A stretch of DNA of 64,000 nt, taken from positions 1,144,507 to 1,208,506 of the forward strand of contig NZ_JACDUR010000002.1 in the NCBI RefSeq assembly GCF_013761175.1, in the 5' to 3' direction. Numbering within the stretch: position 1 is the stretch's first letter; every line of letters starts with the position of its first letter. The translations under genes were made by a program, and so were the position numbers. The DNA comes from Nonomuraea soli (GTDB taxonomy: Bacteria; Actinomycetota; Actinomycetes; Streptosporangiales; Streptosporangiaceae). Positions 63,531-64,000 of the stretch are shown in pieces. A model generated the notes under the pieces. The model was not told where the DNA came from. It was given only the letters and a program-made list of their open reading frames with translations, and ran no database searches.

Positions 63531-64000
63531 GTGGATGCCTTCCTTCAACGGCTGGTGCCTGACGAGCTGTGGGAGCTGTTTCAGCGCCTTGTCCCGCCTG
63601 CGCCCACTCGCCCACAGGGCGGGGGACGGCAGCGAGTCGAGGATCGGGTGATCTTGGCGGCGATCGTGTACGTGGCCACCACGGGCTGCGCCTGGCGGCA
63701 GCTCCCGCCGGTGTTCGGTGCTTCCTGGCAGACGGTGCATCGCCGGTTCACCGAATGGAGCGCCGCCCGGGTGTGGGCCAATCTGTACCGCATCCTGCTG
63801 GACGAGCTCGGCGTCCGAGGCGAACTGGACTGGTCTCGATGCGCGGTCGACTCGGTCAGCGTGCGCGCGGTCAAAGGGGGGACCTGACGGGCCCGAATCC
63901 TGTCGATCGCGGCAAGAAAGGGTCGAAGATCCACCTCATCACCGAACGGACCGGTCTGCCGATCTCTGTCGCGATCAGTGCCGCCAACACCCACGACAGC
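63531..64000 (+). CDS. IS5-type (IS427-like) transposase, -1 frameshift, cut by window end
   Basis: Frame one (63531 to stop 63887) is the N-terminal half: VPDELWELFQRLVPPAPTRP, a helix-turn-helix region and the first catalytic Asp in CAVDSVSVRAVKGG. At AAAGGGGGG (63873-63881) a -1 shift gives KGGDLTGPNPVDRGKKGSKI and on to the window edge, the catalytic middle of IS5 transposases. IS427-group elements normally use this kind of frameshift. The insertion stands 30 bp after the Mu-type transposase. Confidence 0.8.
63873..63881 (+). other. AAAGGGGGG slippery site of the IS5-type element
   Basis: The A3G6 run is a strong -1 slippage sequence. The zero frame stops 6 nt later (63885-63887) and the -1 frame continues to the window end. 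Confidence 0.7.

Overview
The window is high-GC actinobacterial chromosome. Codon third positions are almost all G or C, GTG starts are frequent, and the gene families (F420-type LLM oxidoreductase, ECF41 sigma factor, TioE, MocR, GlxA and Lrp regulators, L,D-transpeptidase lipoprotein, Rv2578c-type radical SAM) are typical of Streptosporangiales/Streptomyces-like soil actinomycetes. A Nonomuraea-like genome is my guess, not a demonstrated assignment. About 60 protein genes are supported. No rRNA, tRNA or CRISPR array was seen.

Layout. 1-8.2 kb: start of an SMR efflux gene (cut by the edge), radical SAM protein, PhyH dioxygenase, a divergent MBL hydrolase/GNAT pair, SDR, HXXEE membrane protein, a two-gene secreted/YtkA-like unit with TDGSV repeats, then an SDR-CMD operon. 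8-20.5 kb: a large LuxR/AAA regulator split by a frameshift, alpha/beta hydrolase, TetR with a second DNA-binding domain, WrbA and an ECF41 sigma factor sharing a symmetric promoter region, hydrolase, L,D-transpeptidase, acyltransferase, RecD2 helicase. 20.6-27.5 kb: lipoprotein esterase, LysR and a GATase-like protein, SRPBCC plus an AlkZ-like glycosylase, and a DedA-histidine kinase-response regulator operon. 27.5-33 kb: stand-alone Clp-N protein, EF-G-like GTPase behind a leader peptide and hairpin, an orphan FtsX permease and an LLM oxidoreductase, the last two behind paired palindromic operators. 33-46 kb: lectin, haloalkane dehalogenase, MarR genes, FAD/BBE oxidoreductases and their local TetR/MarR/GlxA/Lrp regulators. 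46-52 kb: erythromycin esterase with TioE, PadR with an RSH-type HD hydrolase, a beta-propeller, and a rifampicin monooxygenase-like gene behind a RAE-like inverted repeat. 52-64 kb: decayed genes (GH13 remnant, possible ABC-F remnant, Mu-type integrase remnant), a perfect 38-bp palindrome, a long coiled-coil protein, a MocR-EamA pair, and two transposase genes that both need -1 frameshifting.

Two features recur across the window. First, about 18 genes have a TANNNT -10 box whose last base lies 6-8 nt before the start codon, the layout of leaderless transcription; I used it to choose many starts. Second, unrelated proteins carry short in-frame tandem duplications (LuxR, ECF41 linker, LysR, ProC-like, TDGSV protein, esterase), which points to a repeat-prone genome. 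Several genes belong to families linked to antibiotic resistance (EF-G/TetM-like GTPase, erythromycin esterase with TioE, rifampicin monooxygenase, AlkZ-like glycosylase, SMR pump, a possible ABC-F fragment), each with its own regulator or regulatory DNA.
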